Shown: one piece after another, positions 1-11,278 of the stretch
How positions within the stretch are numbered: the first letter of the stretch is position 1
Layout: the number at the start of each line of letters is the position of its first letter
DNA from: Paracoccus tegillarcae
GTDB taxonomy: Bacteria; Pseudomonadota; Alphaproteobacteria; Rhodobacterales; Rhodobacteraceae
Assembly: GCF_002847305.1 (NCBI RefSeq)
Contig: NZ_CP025408.1
Span: 2,067,001 to 2,131,000, forward strand
Direction of reading: 5' to 3'
DNA length: 64,000 nucleotides
Program-made: the position numbers and the translations under genes
The notes under the pieces: generated by a model
What the model saw: the letters and a program-made list of their open reading frames with translations, nothing else
Told to the model about the DNA's origin: nothing
Database searches by the model: none

Positions 1-3000
1 GACATGCTGAAGGGTAAGCAGGGTCGCTTCCGTCAGAACCTTCTGGGTAAGCGCGTGGACTTTTCGGGTCGTTCGGTCATCGTGACCGGCCCGGAACTGA
101 AACTGCACCAGTGTGGTCTGCCGAAGAAGATGGCCTTGGAACTGTTCAAGCCGTTCATCTATTCGCGTCTTGAAGCCAAGGGCCTGTCCAGCACCGTCAA
201 ACAGGCGAAAAAGCTGGTCGAAAAAGAGCGCCCCGAGGTCTGGGATATTCTGGACGAGGTCATCCGCGAGCATCCGGTTCTCTTGAACCGTGCGCCCACG
301 CTGCACCGTCTGGGCATTCAGGCCTTCGAGCCGATACTGATCGAAGGTAAAGCCATTCAGCTGCACCCGCTGGTCTGTTCGGCCTTCAACGCCGACTTTG
401 ATGGCGACCAGATGGCCGTGCACGTTCCGCTGAGCCTTGAGGCCCAGTTGGAAGCGCGCGTCTTGATGATGTCGACGAACAACGTTCTGTCGCCCGCCAA
501 CGGCGCGCCGATCATCGTTCCGTCGCAGGATATGATCCTTGGTCTCTACTACGTGTCGATGATGCGTGAGGGGATGAAGGGCGAAGGCATGGTCTTTGCT
601 TCGCCGGACGAGGTCGAGCACGCGCTTGCCTCGGGCGAGGTGCACCTGCACGCCAAGATCATCGCGCGGATCAAGCAGATCGACGAGAACGGCAGCGAAG
701 TGATGCAGCGTTTTGAATCGACCCCCGGTCGGATCAAGCTGGGTCAGCTGCTGCCGCTGAACGCCAAGGCGCCCTTCGAACTGGTCAACAAGCTGCTGCG
801 CAAGAAAGACGTGCAGTATGTCATCGACAACGTCTACCGCTATTGCGGTCAGAAAGAGGCGGTGATCTTCAGCGACAAGATCATGGGTCTGGGCTTCCGC
901 GAGGCGTTCAAGGCTGGCATCAGCTTTGGCAAGGACGACATGGTGATCCCCGACAACAAGTGGGGCATCGTGGGCGAAGTCCAGGATCAGGTGAAAGAGT
1001 TCGAACAGCAATATCTGGACGGTCTGATCACCCAGGGCGAGAAGTACAACAAGGTCGTCGATGCCTGGTCGAAATGTAACGACCGCGTCACCGACGCCAT
1101 GATGTCCACCATCTCGGCCACCAAAATCGACGAGAACGGCGCCGAAATGGAACCGAACTCGGTCTATATGATGGCGCACTCCGGTGCTCGTGGTTCGGTC
1201 AGCCAGATGAAACAGCTGGGCGGCATGCGCGGCCTGATGGCCAAACCGTCGGGTGAGATCATCGAGACGCCGATCATCTCGAACTTCAAGGAAGGTCTGA
1301 CCGTTCTTGAATACTTCAACTCGACCCACGGCGCCCGGAAGGGCCTGTCGGACACCGCGTTGAAGACGGCGAACTCGGGCTATCTGACCCGTCGTCTGGT
1401 CGACGTGGCACAGGATTGCATCGTGCGCGAGCATGACTGCGGCACCGACCGCGCGATCACCGCGACGGCTGCTGTCAATGACGGTGAGGTCATCTCGCCT
1501 CTGGGCGAGCGTGTTCTGGGTCGAACTGCGGCCGAGGATGTGCTGGTTCCGGGTGGCGATGAAATCATCGTTCGCGGCGGCGACCTGATCGACGAGCGCA
1601 AGGCAGACGAGATCGAAGACGCCGGCGTCCAGTCGGTTCGCATTCGCTCGGCTCTGACCTGCGAAAGCGAAGATGGCGTTTGCGCGATGTGCTATGGTCG
1701 TGACCTTGCACGCGGTACGCTGGTCAATATCGGTGAAGCTGTCGGCATCATTGCCGCGCAGTCCATCGGTGAGCCCGGCACGCAGCTGACGATGCGGACT
1801 TTCCACATCGGCGGTATTGCGCAGGGTGGCCAGCAGTCGTTCATCGCGGCCAACCAGGAAGGTACGGTCGAATTCGAGAACCCGAACGTGCTAGAAAACG
1901 CCAATGGCGAGCCGATCGTGATGAGCCGCAACATGCAGCTGCACATCAAGAACCCGCAGGGCGAACCCGTGGCCAGCCACAAGCTGTTCTATGGCTCCAA
2001 GCTGTTCCTCAAGGATGGCGATGCGGTCATTCGTGGCCAGAAGATGTTCGAATGGGACCCCTATACCCTGCCGATCATCGCCGAAAAGGCTGGTACCGCG
2101 AAGTTTGTCGACCTGGTTTCGGGCATCTCTGTCCGCGACGAGACCGACGATGCCACCGGCATGACCCAGAAGATCGTGACCGATTGGCGTTCGGCGCCGA
2201 AAGGCAGCGATCTGAAGCCCGAGATCATCATCGTAGGCGAAGATGGCGAGCCGATCCGCAACGACAACGGCAACCCGGTGACCTATCCGATGTCGGTGGA
2301 CGCGATTCTGTCGATCGAAGAAGGTCAGCAGATCAAGGCCGGTGACGTGGTGGCACGTATCCCGCGCGAAGGCGCCCGGACCAAGGACATCACCGGTGGT
2401 CTGCCGCGTGTGGCCGAACTGTTCGAAGCCCGTCGTCCCAAGGATCACGCCATCATCGCCGAAATCGACGGCTATGTGCGCTTTGGCAAGGACTACAAGA
2501 ACAAGCGCCGCATCAGCATCGAGGCCGCCGAGGAAGGTCGCGATCCGGTCGAATACATGGTGCCGAAAGGCAAGCACATCCCGGTGCAGGAAGGCGACTT
2601 CGTGCAGAAGGGTGACTACATCATGGACGGCAACCCTGCGCCGCACGACATCCTGCGGATCATGGGGATCGAGGCTTTGGCCGACTATCTGATCGACGAA
2701 GTGCAAGATGTGTACCGACTGCAGGGCGTCAAGATCAACGACAAGCATATCGAGGTGATCGTGCGGCAGATGCTGCAGAAGATCGAGATCCTCGACAGCG
2801 GGGACACCACCTTGCTGAAAGGCGAAAACGTTGATCGCGACGAGTTCGACGAAGAGAACGCCAAGATCGAAGCCAAGGGCGGCAAGCCTGCCTCGGGTGA
2901 ACCGGTTCTGCTGGGCATCACCAAGGCGTCGCTGCAAACCCGCAGCTTCATCTCGGCGGCGTCCTTCCAGGAAACGACCCGCGTGCTGACCGAGGCTGCC

Positions 3001-3234
3001 GTTCAGGGCAAGCGCGACAAGCTGGTCGGGTTGAAGGAAAACGTCATCGTTGGCCGCTTGATCCCAGCCGGTACGGGTGGCGCCACGGCTCGCGTGCGCC
3101 GCATCGCGACCGAGCGTGACCAAGAGGTGATCGACGCCCGCCGCGCCGAGGCCGAAGCCGCTGCCGCATTGGCTGCGCCCGAGGTCGAAGAAGTGGTCGA
3201 CGTGTCGCTCGCAGAGACTTCGAACGAGGAATAA
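1..3234 (+). CDS. rpoC: DNA-directed RNA polymerase subunit beta' (3' part)
   Basis: This is the C-terminal three quarters of RNA polymerase beta', about 1077 of the roughly 1400 residues usual for the family; the start lies left of the window. The catalytic magnesium site NADFDGD is at 388-408, just after the conserved [10 protein letters not shown] segment. The second zinc site is visible as a Cys in REHDCG plus [11 protein letters not shown] near 1660-1695, and the trigger loop reads [16 protein letters not shown] near 1771-1818. The C-terminus ends in an acidic, Ala-rich tail. A strong hairpin terminator follows the stop codon, so the rpoBC operon ends here and does not continue into rpsL. 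No damage is seen. Confidence 0.98.
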   Translation, partial: DMLKGKQGRFRQNLLGKRVDFSGRSVIVTGPELKLHQCGLPKKMALELFKPFIYSRLEAKGLSSTVKQAKKLVEKERPEVWDILDEVIREHPVLLNRAPTLHRLGIQAFEPILIEGKAIQLHPLVCSAFNADFDGDQMAVHVPLSLEAQLEARVLMMSTNNVLSPANGAPIIVPSQDMILGLYYVSMMREGMKGEGMVFASPDEVEHALASGEVHLHAKIIARIKQIDENGSEVMQRFESTPGRIKLGQLLPLNAKAPFELVNKLLRKKDVQYVIDNVYRYCGQKEAVIFSDKIMGLGFREAFKAGISFGKDDMVIPDNKWGIVGEVQDQVKEFEQQYLDGLITQGEKYNKVVDAWSKCNDRVTDAMMSTISATKIDENGAEMEPNSVYMMAHSGARGSVSQMKQLGGMRGLMAKPSGEIIETPIISNFKEGLTVLEYFNSTHGARKGLSDTALKTANSGYLTRRLVDVAQDCIVREHDCGTDRAITATAAVNDGEVISPLGERVLGRTAAEDVLVPGGDEIIVRGGDLIDERKADEIEDAGVQSVRIRSALTCESEDGVCAMCYGRDLARGTLVNIGEAVGIIAAQSIGEPGTQLTMRTFHIGGIAQGGQQSFIAANQEGTVEFENPNVLENANGEPIVMSRNMQLHIKNPQGEPVASHKLFYGSKLFLKDGDAVIRGQKMFEWDPYTLPIIAEKAGTAKFVDLVSGISVRDETDDATGMTQKIVTDWRSAPKGSDLKPEIIIVGEDGEPIRNDNGNPVTYPMSVDAILSIEEGQQIKAGDVVARIPREGARTKDITGGLPRVAELFEARRPKDHAIIAEIDGYVRFGKDYKNKRRISIEAAEEGRDPVEYMVPKGKHIPVQEGDFVQKGDYIMDGNPAPHDILRIMGIEALADYLIDEVQDVYRLQGVKINDKHIEVIVRQMLQKIEILDSGDTTLLKGENVDRDEFDEENAKIEAKGGKPASGEPVLLGITKASLQTRSFISAASFQETTRVLTEAAVQGKRDKLVGLKENVIVGRLIPAGTGGATARVRRIATERDQEVIDARRAEAEAAAALAAPEVEEVVDVSLAETSNEE

Positions 3235-3259
3235 GCATTTCCTTCGGGATATGTTGATG

Positions 3260-3286
3260 GGGCCGGGCGGAAACGTCCGGCCCTTT
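3260..3286 (+). terminator. Rho-independent terminator of the rpoC operon
   Basis: A ten-pair GC-rich stem (GGGCCGGGCG with CGTCCGGCCC, one G-U pair) closes a GAAA tetraloop and is followed by TTT. It lies 25 bases after the rpoC stop. Confidence 0.8.
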
Positions 3287-3434
3287 CCATTGGGCGCGAC
3301 GGGCGCGCGATCTTGACGCTCTGCCTGTTTCTAAGCTCGCGCTTATAACTGTGGGAACCAGCCTTCGCTTGCTTGACAGATTATCTGCCCAGGTCTTAGC
3401 GCTGCGCCTTCGGGCCAGTGCGAAAGGGCAAACA

Positions 3435-4040
3435 ATGCGACAGGCAGTCAATCAACGGATACGGATCAATATTCTTCGAGTATCCTTTCTCTTGCTGGTA
3501 CCGATCATCCTGTTCGTGCGGCCGCATATCGCGCTGGAGGGCATCGGCCACGAGGTCATCGAGACGGTCGGCACGCTGCTGCTGATCGCCGGCGTTCTGG
3601 GGCGGTTCTGGTCGATCCTCTATGTCGGCGGCGTCAAGAATGCCGAGGTGATGCAGGACGGCCCCTATTCGATGACACGAAACCCGCTTTATGTCGCATC
3701 GACCGTCGCGGCCTTTGGCATCGGATTGATGCTGGGCGCCTTTGGCTTTGCGCTGCTGCTGGGCGGGGTTGTCGGCGGCGTCCTTTATATCACTGCCCGT
3801 CGGGAATCGGCCTTTCTCGAGGCCCATTTCGGTGCGGTATATCGCGACTATGCAGACCGCGTGCCCTTCTTCTTTCCCGATCCGCGTCTGTTTCGCAGCA
3901 AGACCGAGGTGACATTCCGCACCAATGCGCTGCGTCGCAACCTGTTCGATGCGATGGTCTTTCTGTCCTTCATCCCGCTGGTCGAACTGATCGACAGCTT
4001 CAAACTGCATTTCGGGTGGTCGCTGCCGGGTCTGTGGTAA
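3435..4040 (+). CDS. Isoprenylcysteine carboxyl methyltransferase-family membrane protein
   Basis: A 201-residue integral membrane protein with about four or five hydrophobic segments. The motif DGPYSMTRNPLYVAS is the RNPLY signature of the ICMT/phospholipid methyltransferase family, which binds S-adenosylmethionine at the membrane; a C-terminal YRDYADRVPFF segment also fits the family. Its substrate in bacteria cannot be told from sequence. The ATG at 3435 is chosen because an AAAGGG ribosome site precedes it; a GTG at 3351 in the same frame would add 28 polar residues. It stands between the rpoC terminator and an EamA transporter on the same strand. Confidence 0.8.
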   Translation: MRQAVNQRIRINILRVSFLLLVPIILFVRPHIALEGIGHEVIETVGTLLLIAGVLGRFWSILYVGGVKNAEVMQDGPYSMTRNPLYVASTVAAFGIGLMLGAFGFALLLGGVVGGVLYITARRESAFLEAHFGAVYRDYADRVPFFFPDPRLFRSKTEVTFRTNALRRNLFDAMVFLSFIPLVELIDSFKLHFGWSLPGLW

Positions 4041-4122
4041 ACTGCGTCGCTGACGGGCTTTCTTTCTGTTCGATCACGGCGTAGTCGGGCTGTATCGCAC
4101 AGCGTCGAAGGCCATTGCAGCA

Positions 4123-5067
4123 ATGCGGACACCTATCATTTCCCCGTCACGTCGCGCGCGCCCGCCCGCGATCACACCCGAGCCACTCGGCCCCGGCGAC
4201 AACCTGCGCGGTGCGGGCCTGATGTGCGTAGCTATGGCCGCCTTTACCTGCAACGACACCGCGATGAAATTCGTGGCGCAGGATTTGCCACTGTACCAGT
4301 CGATCACGCTTCGTGGCGTGGTCGTTCTTGTCGGGCTGTGGCTGCTGGCGGCGCGCAAGGGCGGGCTGCGGCTGACCGTCCCGCGGGCGGATTACGGGCT
4401 GCTGAGCCTGCGCACGATCGGCGAAGTGGCCTCGACGGTGCTGTTTCTGAACGCCTTGCGCGTGATGCCCATCGCCGATCTGTCCGCGATCATGCAATCG
4501 CTGCCGCTGATGGTGATGCTGGCCGCGGCGGTGGTCTTTGGCGAAAGCCTGGGGTGGCGGCGGCTGTTGGCGGTCGGCGTGGGTCTGGTCGGTGTGCTGA
4601 TGATCCTGCGGCCGGGCAGCGGGACCTTTGGCATCTGGTCGCTGGTCGCATTGGGATCGGTGGCGGGGGTTGTGCTGCGCGATCTGGCAACCCGCCGTTT
4701 CAGCCGTGCCGTGACCTCAACGACCATCGCCTTCTACGCGGCGCTGTCGGTCACCCTTAGCGCCGCGGTGATGAGCATCTGGGAGGGGTGGCAGATGCCA
4801 GAGCCGCTGCATATCCTGCTGCTGGTCCTGGCTGGTGCATTCATCACCATCGGCTATCTGGCTGCCGTGGCGACGATGCGGGTGGGCGAGATTTCCTATG
4901 TCGCCCCGTTCCGCTATACCTCGCTTATCTGGGCAATCGTGCTGGGGCTGCTGGTCTTTGGCGAGATGCCGGACCTCTGGACCTGGGCCGGATCGGCGCT
5001 GGTCGTCTCGGCTGGCATCTATTCGATCTGGCGCGAGGCCGCGCTGAAGAGAAGGCAGAGAGCATGA
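4123..5067 (+). CDS. EamA/DMT-family transporter
   Basis: A 314-residue protein with about ten hydrophobic helices in two repeated EamA halves, the usual architecture of drug/metabolite exporters of the inner membrane. The N-terminal 30 residues are polar and Pro/Arg-rich. The substrate is unknown. Its stop overlaps the start of the next gene by four bases (ATGA), so the two are probably translated together. Confidence 0.85.
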   Translation: MRTPIISPSRRARPPAITPEPLGPGDNLRGAGLMCVAMAAFTCNDTAMKFVAQDLPLYQSITLRGVVVLVGLWLLAARKGGLRLTVPRADYGLLSLRTIGEVASTVLFLNALRVMPIADLSAIMQSLPLMVMLAAAVVFGESLGWRRLLAVGVGLVGVLMILRPGSGTFGIWSLVALGSVAGVVLRDLATRRFSRAVTSTTIAFYAALSVTLSAAVMSIWEGWQMPEPLHILLLVLAGAFITIGYLAAVATMRVGEISYVAPFRYTSLIWAIVLGLLVFGEMPDLWTWAGSALVVSAGIYSIWREAALKRRQRA

Positions 5068-5879
5068 AAATCCAGATGCTGGGGCTGATGCGGTTTTCCT
5101 ATGTCGGCCTGCGCGGATATCAAAAGGAACACGCCACCGTCGAGGAACGGCGCGCGTTTCTATACGACGCTGACAGGCTGGAACGGCGCTGGTTCTGGTT
5201 TGAAAACGTCGCCTTGCCGGCCTGGCAGGCGCAGACCGATCCGGATTTCACACTGGTCATCATGACCGGACCGGACCTGCCCGAACCCCATCTGTCGCGC
5301 CTGCGTGAGATCGTGGCAGCGACACCGCAATTCCGGCTTGAACTGGTCCCCCCGATGGAACGCCACCTCGACGCCTGCATGACGGCAATCCGGGACCATA
5401 TCGACCGGGATGTGGATGTCGTCGGGCATTTCCGCCACGACGATGATGATGCGGTGGCGCTGGATTACATCGAATCTGCGCGGTCCGATTTCGCGCCCGT
5501 CTTTGATCTGTGGCAGGTCGACCGCAAGCTGTCACTGGACCATTCGCGCGGGCTGATGGTCAAGGTCACCCCGCGCGGGCTGCAGATCACACCGAGGATC
5601 TGCCACAATATGGGCGTGGCGCTGACCGTCTTTCTGGGCCCCGAACGCGATGCGACGGCGGTGCATTTCAACCATACCAAGCTGGCGCTCTGGATGCCCG
5701 GCGTCAGCGTGGCGCAACCGCTGATGTTCCTGCGGCTGATGCATGATGACGGCGACTCGGGCTCGCTTGGTGCGGGTTATCCCTGGGAGGCTGATCCCGA
5801 CACCCTGCCGCAGCGAATGCGTCGCCGCTTTGGCCTGGATCACGCCCTTCTGGATGCCGCCGCGCGCCGCTTTTCTTAA
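5064..5879 (+). CDS. Putative rhamnosyltransferase-family glycosyltransferase
   Basis: A 271-residue soluble protein resembling the putative rhamnosyl transferase family found in Rhodobacteraceae. An early MGLMRFSYVG-like start, the segment TDPDFTLVIMTG and an acidic cluster HFRHDDDDAV (possible DxD metal/nucleotide-sugar site) support a glycosyltransferase fold; the acceptor is unknown. Translationally coupled to the upstream EamA gene by an ATGA overlap, which also fixes the start. A cell-surface glycan role is an inference. Confidence 0.65.
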   Translation: MKIQMLGLMRFSYVGLRGYQKEHATVEERRAFLYDADRLERRWFWFENVALPAWQAQTDPDFTLVIMTGPDLPEPHLSRLREIVAATPQFRLELVPPMERHLDACMTAIRDHIDRDVDVVGHFRHDDDDAVALDYIESARSDFAPVFDLWQVDRKLSLDHSRGLMVKVTPRGLQITPRICHNMGVALTVFLGPERDATAVHFNHTKLALWMPGVSVAQPLMFLRLMHDDGDSGSLGAGYPWEADPDTLPQRMRRRFGLDHALLDAAARRFS

Positions 5880-5927
5880 GCCCGGGGCAGGGGATTTGCG
5901 AATGGGCCGCCGGTGTGCCGCCCCAAG

Positions 5928-5956
5928 TTGACACCCTCGGTGATTCACCCTATATG
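5928..5956 (+). promoter_or_regulatory. Sigma70 promoter of the str operon
   Basis: A perfect -35 TTGACA (5928-5933), a 17-base spacer and -10 TATATG (5951-5956). It lies about 210 bases before rpsL, so the operon would have a leader of about 200 bases, which is compatible with leader-based control of ribosomal protein synthesis. The leader contains short inverted repeats but no U-tract terminator that I can see. Confidence 0.8.
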
Positions 5957-6167
5957 CCGCACACCCGAGGCGGCCGCCTTGGGTCGCCAGAACCTGTGTG
6001 GTCATGATCCGGGCCGATTTGCCCCGATCCTCTGGAAGGTAGTCGCGTCCTCCCCACTCAAGGGGTCGGATGCGGTTTGGCATTTTGCGATGGGCGTAAA
6101 GTGCCGTCGAGAAGTGGCGTCTTCCATCCGGAAGGCGAGTATTGACAGAAGCAAGACGGGGAACCGA

Positions 6168-6539
6168 ATGCCGACTATTCAACAGCTGATCCGCAAGCCG
6201 CGGCAGCCCAAAGTGCAGCGCTCGAAGTCGCAGCACCTTCAAGGATGCCCGCAAAAGCGCGGCGTCTGTACGCGCGTCTATACAACGACGCCGAAAAAGC
6301 CGAACTCTGCTATGCGTAAGGTCGCCAAAGTGCGCCTGACGAATGGTTTCGAGGTCATTTCCTACATTCCGGGCGAAAAGCACAACCTGCAGGAACACAG
6401 CGTCGTGCTGATCCGTGGCGGTCGTGTAAAAGACCTTCCGGGTGTCCGTTACCACATCCTGCGCGGTGTGTTGGATACCCAGGGCGTTAAAGATCGTCGT
6501 CAGCGTCGTTCGAAATACGGCGCCAAGCGTCCGAAGTAA
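6168..6539 (+). CDS. rpsL: 30S ribosomal protein S12
   Basis: The 123-residue S12 of the ribosomal decoding centre, first gene of the str operon. The conserved decoding loops [10 protein letters not shown] and [10 protein letters not shown] are intact, with Lys at the positions where streptomycin-resistance changes usually occur, so the allele looks wild type. The ATG at 6168 gives the standard [11 protein letters not shown] start; the frame is open further upstream but only across the leader. The stop codon overlaps the AAGGAG ribosome site of rpsG. Confidence 0.98.
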   Translation: MPTIQQLIRKPRQPKVQRSKSQHLQGCPQKRGVCTRVYTTTPKKPNSAMRKVAKVRLTNGFEVISYIPGEKHNLQEHSVVLIRGGRVKDLPGVRYHILRGVLDTQGVKDRRQRRSKYGAKRPK

Positions 6540-6551
6540 GGAGAGACCCAG

Positions 6552-7022
6552 ATGTCCCGTCGTCACGCCGCTGAAAAGCGCGAAGTGCTGCCCGACGCCA
6601 AATTTGGCGATCGTGTGCTGACCAAATTCATGAACAACCTGATGGTTGACGGTAAGAAATCCGTCGCCGAGCGCATTGTCTACAACGCGCTTGATCGCGT
6701 CGAAGGCAAGCTGAAGCGCGCCCCCGTCGAGGTGTTCCACGAAGCCCTGGACAACGTGAAGCCCTCGGTCGAGGTGCGTTCGCGCCGCGTCGGTGGTGCC
6801 ACCTATCAGGTGCCCGTCGAAGTGCGTCCGATCCGCCGCGAAGCGCTGGCAATCCGCTGGCTGATCGCTGCTGCCAAGGCACGCAACGAAAACACCATGG
6901 AAGAGCGTCTTGCAGGCGAGTTGTCCGATGCCGTCAATGGCCGCGGTACTGCCGTCAAGAAGCGCGAAGATACCCACAAGATGGCCGACGCCAACAAAGC
7001 GTTCAGCCACTATCGCTGGTAA
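6552..7022 (+). CDS. rpsG: 30S ribosomal protein S7
   Basis: The 156-residue S7, which nucleates assembly of the 30S head and contacts the E-site tRNA. It begins [10 protein letters not shown] and ends KAFSHYRW, both typical of alphaproteobacterial S7. It lies 12 bases after rpsL and 18 before fusA within the str operon; the ribosome site AAGGAG sits across the rpsL stop. Confidence 0.98.
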   Translation: MSRRHAAEKREVLPDAKFGDRVLTKFMNNLMVDGKKSVAERIVYNALDRVEGKLKRAPVEVFHEALDNVKPSVEVRSRRVGGATYQVPVEVRPIRREALAIRWLIAAAKARNENTMEERLAGELSDAVNGRGTAVKKREDTHKMADANKAFSHYRW

Positions 7023-7040
7023 TCGGAAGGAAGGCCCCTA

Positions 7041-9158
7041 ATGGCACGCGAATATCCGCTGCAGCGTTATCGTAACTTTGGCATCATGGCTCACATTGAT
7101 GCCGGGAAAACGACGACGACCGAGCGTATCCTTTTCTACACCGGCAAATCCCACAAGATCGGCGAAGTCCATGACGGCGCCGCGACCATGGACTGGATGG
7201 AACAAGAGGCCGAGCGCGGCATCACCATCACGTCGGCCGCGACGACCACGTTTTGGCAGCGTCAGGAAGACCCGAGCACGGAATCGGATACCAGGTACCG
7301 CTTTAACATCATCGACACCCCCGGCCACGTTGACTTCACCATCGAAGTCGAACGTTCGCTGGCGGTTCTGGATGGTGCGATCTGTCTGCTCGACGCCAAC
7401 GCTGGTGTTGAACCGCAGACCGAAACCGTCTGGCGTCAGGCTGACCGCTACAAGGTTCCGCGGATCGTGTTCGTCAACAAGATGGACAAGATCGGCGCTG
7501 ATTTCTTCAACTGCGTGAAGATGATCAAGGAACGCACCGGTGGTATTCCCTGCCCGATCGCATTCCCGATCGGCGCCGAGGATCAGCTGGAAGGCATCGT
7601 CGACCTGATCAAGATGGAAGAATGGGTCTGGAAGGGCGAGGATCTTGGCGCAAGCTGGGTTCGTCAGCCGATCCGCGACGAGTTGAAAGATCTGGCCGAC
7701 GAATGGCGCGCCAACATGATCGAACTCGCCGTCGACATGGACGACGATGCGATGGAAGCCTACCTCGAAGGCAATGAGCCCGACGAGGCAACGCTGCGTT
7801 CGCTGATCCGCAAGGGTACGCTGTCGCTGACGTTCTTCCCGGTCACTGCTGGTTCCGCGTTCAAGAACAAGGGCGTTCAGCCCCTGCTGAACTCGGTCAT
7901 CGACTTCCTGCCGTCGCCGCTGGACGTTCCGGCCTATATGGGCTTCTCGCCCGATGACGAAACGGAAGAGCGCAACATCGCCCGTCATGCCGACGACACC
8001 GAGCCCTTCTCGGGCCTGGCGTTCAAGATCATGAACGACCCCTTCGTTGGTTCGCTGACCTTCACCCGGATCTATTCCGGCGTGATCAAGAAGGGCGACC
8101 AGATGTTGAACTCGACCAAAGGCAAGCGCGAACGCGTTGGCCGGATGATGGTTATGCACTCGATCAACCGCGAAGAGATGGACGAGGCATTTGCCGGCGA
8201 CATCATCGCGCTGGCGGGTCTGAAGGAAACCACCACGGGTGACACTCTGTGTGATCCGGCCAAGCCGGTGGTTCTGGAAACCATGACTTTCCCCGAGCCG
8301 GTGATCGAGATCGCCGTCGAGCCCAAGTCGAAAGCCGACCAGGAAAAGATGGGCCTCGCCCTTCAGCGCCTGGCGGCCGAAGACCCGTCCTTCCGCGTCG
8401 AAACCGATATCGAATCGGGCCAGACGATCATGAAGGGCATGGGCGAACTTCACCTCGACATCCTGGTCGACCGCATGAAGCGCGAGTTCAAGGTCGAGGC
8501 GAATATCGGTGCGCCGCAGGTGGCATATCGTGAAACCATCTCGAACGAAGCCGAGATCGACTATACGCACAAGAAACAGTCCGGTGGTACCGGCCAGTTT
8601 GCGCGTATCAAGCTGATCATCACGCCGACCGAGCCGGGCGAAGGTTATTCGTTCGAATCCAAGATCGTCGGTGGTGCGGTGCCCAAGGAATACATTCCGG
8701 GCGTCGAAAAGGGCATCAAGTCGGTGATGGATTCCGGTCCGCTGGCTGGCTTCCCGGTGATCGACTTCAAGGTCGCGCTGATCGACGGTGCGTTCCACGA
8801 CGTTGACTCGTCTGTTCTGGCCTTCGAAATCGCAGCCCGTGCCGGGATGCGTGAAGGTCTGCGCAAGGCTGGTGCGAAACTGCTGGAACCGATCATGAAA
8901 GTCGAAGTTGTGACGCCGGAAGAATATACCGGTTCGATCATCGGCGACCTGACCAGCCGTCGTGGCATGGTGCGTGGGCAAGACAGCCGCGGCAACGCGA
9001 ACGTCATCGACTCATTCGTGCCGCTGGCCAATATGTTCGGCTACATCAACAACCTGCGCTCCATGTCTTCGGGCCGCGCGGTGTTCTCGATGCAGTTCGA
9101 CCATTACGACGCCGTGCCGCAGAACATCTCGGACGAGATCCAAAAGAAATATGCCTGA
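7041..9158 (+). CDS. fusA: Elongation factor G
   Basis: A 705-residue translocation GTPase. G1 is [13 protein letters not shown] (residues about 16-28), G3 is DTPGHVDFT and G4 is NKMDKIG; the domains II to V follow in order and the length is usual. Third gene of the str operon. A strong intercistronic hairpin separates it from tuf. Confidence 0.98.
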   Translation: MAREYPLQRYRNFGIMAHIDAGKTTTTERILFYTGKSHKIGEVHDGAATMDWMEQEAERGITITSAATTTFWQRQEDPSTESDTRYRFNIIDTPGHVDFTIEVERSLAVLDGAICLLDANAGVEPQTETVWRQADRYKVPRIVFVNKMDKIGADFFNCVKMIKERTGGIPCPIAFPIGAEDQLEGIVDLIKMEEWVWKGEDLGASWVRQPIRDELKDLADEWRANMIELAVDMDDDAMEAYLEGNEPDEATLRSLIRKGTLSLTFFPVTAGSAFKNKGVQPLLNSVIDFLPSPLDVPAYMGFSPDDETEERNIARHADDTEPFSGLAFKIMNDPFVGSLTFTRIYSGVIKKGDQMLNSTKGKRERVGRMMVMHSINREEMDEAFAGDIIALAGLKETTTGDTLCDPAKPVVLETMTFPEPVIEIAVEPKSKADQEKMGLALQRLAAEDPSFRVETDIESGQTIMKGMGELHLDILVDRMKREFKVEANIGAPQVAYRETISNEAEIDYTHKKQSGGTGQFARIKLIITPTEPGEGYSFESKIVGGAVPKEYIPGVEKGIKSVMDSGPLAGFPVIDFKVALIDGAFHDVDSSVLAFEIAARAGMREGLRKAGAKLLEPIMKVEVVTPEEYTGSIIGDLTSRRGMVRGQDSRGNANVIDSFVPLANMFGYINNLRSMSSGRAVFSMQFDHYDAVPQNISDEIQKKYA

Positions 9159-9164
9159 TTTTGA

Positions 9165-9185
9165 CGGGCGGGACTGTCCCGCCCG
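9165..9185 (+). other. Intercistronic hairpin between fusA and tuf
   Basis: An almost perfect inverted repeat, CGGGCGGGAC - T - GTCCCGCCCG, starts six bases after the fusA stop. There is no U-run after it, so it is more likely an RNA-processing or stability element, or a partial attenuator, than a full terminator. Confidence 0.55.
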
Positions 9186-9217
9186 CATCACCTGAACATC
9201 GAATTTGAGAGGCCAAC

Positions 9218-10393
<1,176 letters not shown>

Positions 10394-10442
10394 GGCTGGT
10401 GCCGGTGGGGCCAGCCCCCCACCACACCGCACAAGACAGAAG

Positions 10443-10468
10443 GGCCGCCCCAAGGGGCGGCCTTTTTT
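10443..10468 (+). terminator. Rho-independent terminator after tuf
   Basis: An eight-pair stem GGCCGCCC/GGGCGGCC with a four-base loop, followed directly by six T. It closes the str operon, just before the convergent immunity gene. Confidence 0.92.
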
Positions 10469-10492
10469 GTAATCTGCCCATCCGCCGCGCAG

Positions 10493-11278
10493 TTATCCGG
10501 GCAAGCGCTTTTTCTTTTTGTCGCTTGCTGTTTTCCATGAGATCAAGGCACCCGCATGACCCAGAGCAGCGTTCAATTCTGCCAACTGGCCCTCAGCGAC
10601 GCTCCAGACAAACATTTCGTTTTCGAGGTCGATCACCGTCCCGCGCGAGGCGTCGGCAGCGATCCATTCAACCAGTCGCTGCCCGTCTATGTTGATCTGC
10701 ATATGGTGCGAATTCAGCAGATTATGCCGATAGACCATCCTCAGCCGTGAGCCTGCATAGCTGTCAGGGCCGCCCGACCAGTCTGAAAAATCGTACGTGA
10801 ACGCAAAGGGATTTTCAGTGCCGGGAAACAGGGCCGCACCGTTGGTAAGCATGTAGGAGATCGCCGTATTGACTTTGTCGGTTGTAAAAAAGAAGCCATA
10901 TTTTGGCCGCAGATCTGTCGTGATTTGGCGGAAGACCGCCATGATGTTTTCGAACCCAAGTTCGGCTGCTGCGGTGATGGAAAGATCGGTGGTCGGAAAC
11001 CCGACATCGGTTCCATCATCAACCCCGCCAACCAGTTCGATGGTTTGCGACTCCGCGACAAAGCGAAAATTCTGCGCATGTTGTCCCGCCGCGAACGCGT
11101 GCCAATCCATTTCCTTCAACTGCAGATTTTCACCCTGATCGTCTGGCGCTGTCCGAACATTAAACAGCGCCTCCTTTCCTTTAACATGGACGACCTCAAA
11201 CAGGTTCTCGACAACCGAAATGCTGCTGTCCGCACCCTGCGGGCGCGCGCCGTAAAAGACGAAACTGCTGACAATCAT
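10493..11278 (-). CDS. Candidate immunity protein for the Rhs toxin
   Basis: A 261-residue protein with no signal peptide or clear membrane span. Its ATG overlaps the TGA of rhs by four bases, so it is translated directly after the toxin, which is the usual place for a cognate immunity gene. The C-terminal half, with RMVYRHNLLNSHHM, an EWI segment and WSVAEGQLAELNAALG, resembles proteins I recall next to other Rhs genes, but I cannot name the family. It has a basic KKKKRLPG tail. Immunity by binding the toxin tip is inferred from position. Confidence 0.65.
   Translation of the reverse strand: MIVSSFVFYGARPQGADSSISVVENLFEVVHVKGKEALFNVRTAPDDQGENLQLKEMDWHAFAAGQHAQNFRFVAESQTIELVGGVDDGTDVGFPTTDLSITAAAELGFENIMAVFRQITTDLRPKYGFFFTTDKVNTAISYMLTNGAALFPGTENPFAFTYDFSDWSGGPDSYAGSRLRMVYRHNLLNSHHMQINIDGQRLVEWIAADASRGTVIDLENEMFVWSVAEGQLAELNAALGHAGALISWKTASDKKKKRLPG

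Noticed and set aside
1891..3123. A 410-codon open frame antisense to rpoC
   Set aside because: It mirrors the codon bias of rpoC, has no ribosome site or family motif, and similar antisense frames occur opposite most long genes here.
3351..3434. An upstream start for the ICMT-like protein
   Set aside because: The added residues are polar and unlike the family; the ATG at 3435 has the better ribosome site.
5913..6167. An 85-residue N-terminal extension of S12
   Set aside because: S12 starts at 6168 in all homologues; the extension covers the promoter and leader.
5532..7010. A 492-codon minus-strand frame over rpsG, rpsL and the str promoter
   Set aside because: It crosses several conserved features of the opposite strand and has no recognisable domain.
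7038..8981. A 647-codon open frame antisense to fusA
   Set aside because: Shadow of a highly biased, conserved gene; its His/Asp/Arg-rich composition is the usual artefact.
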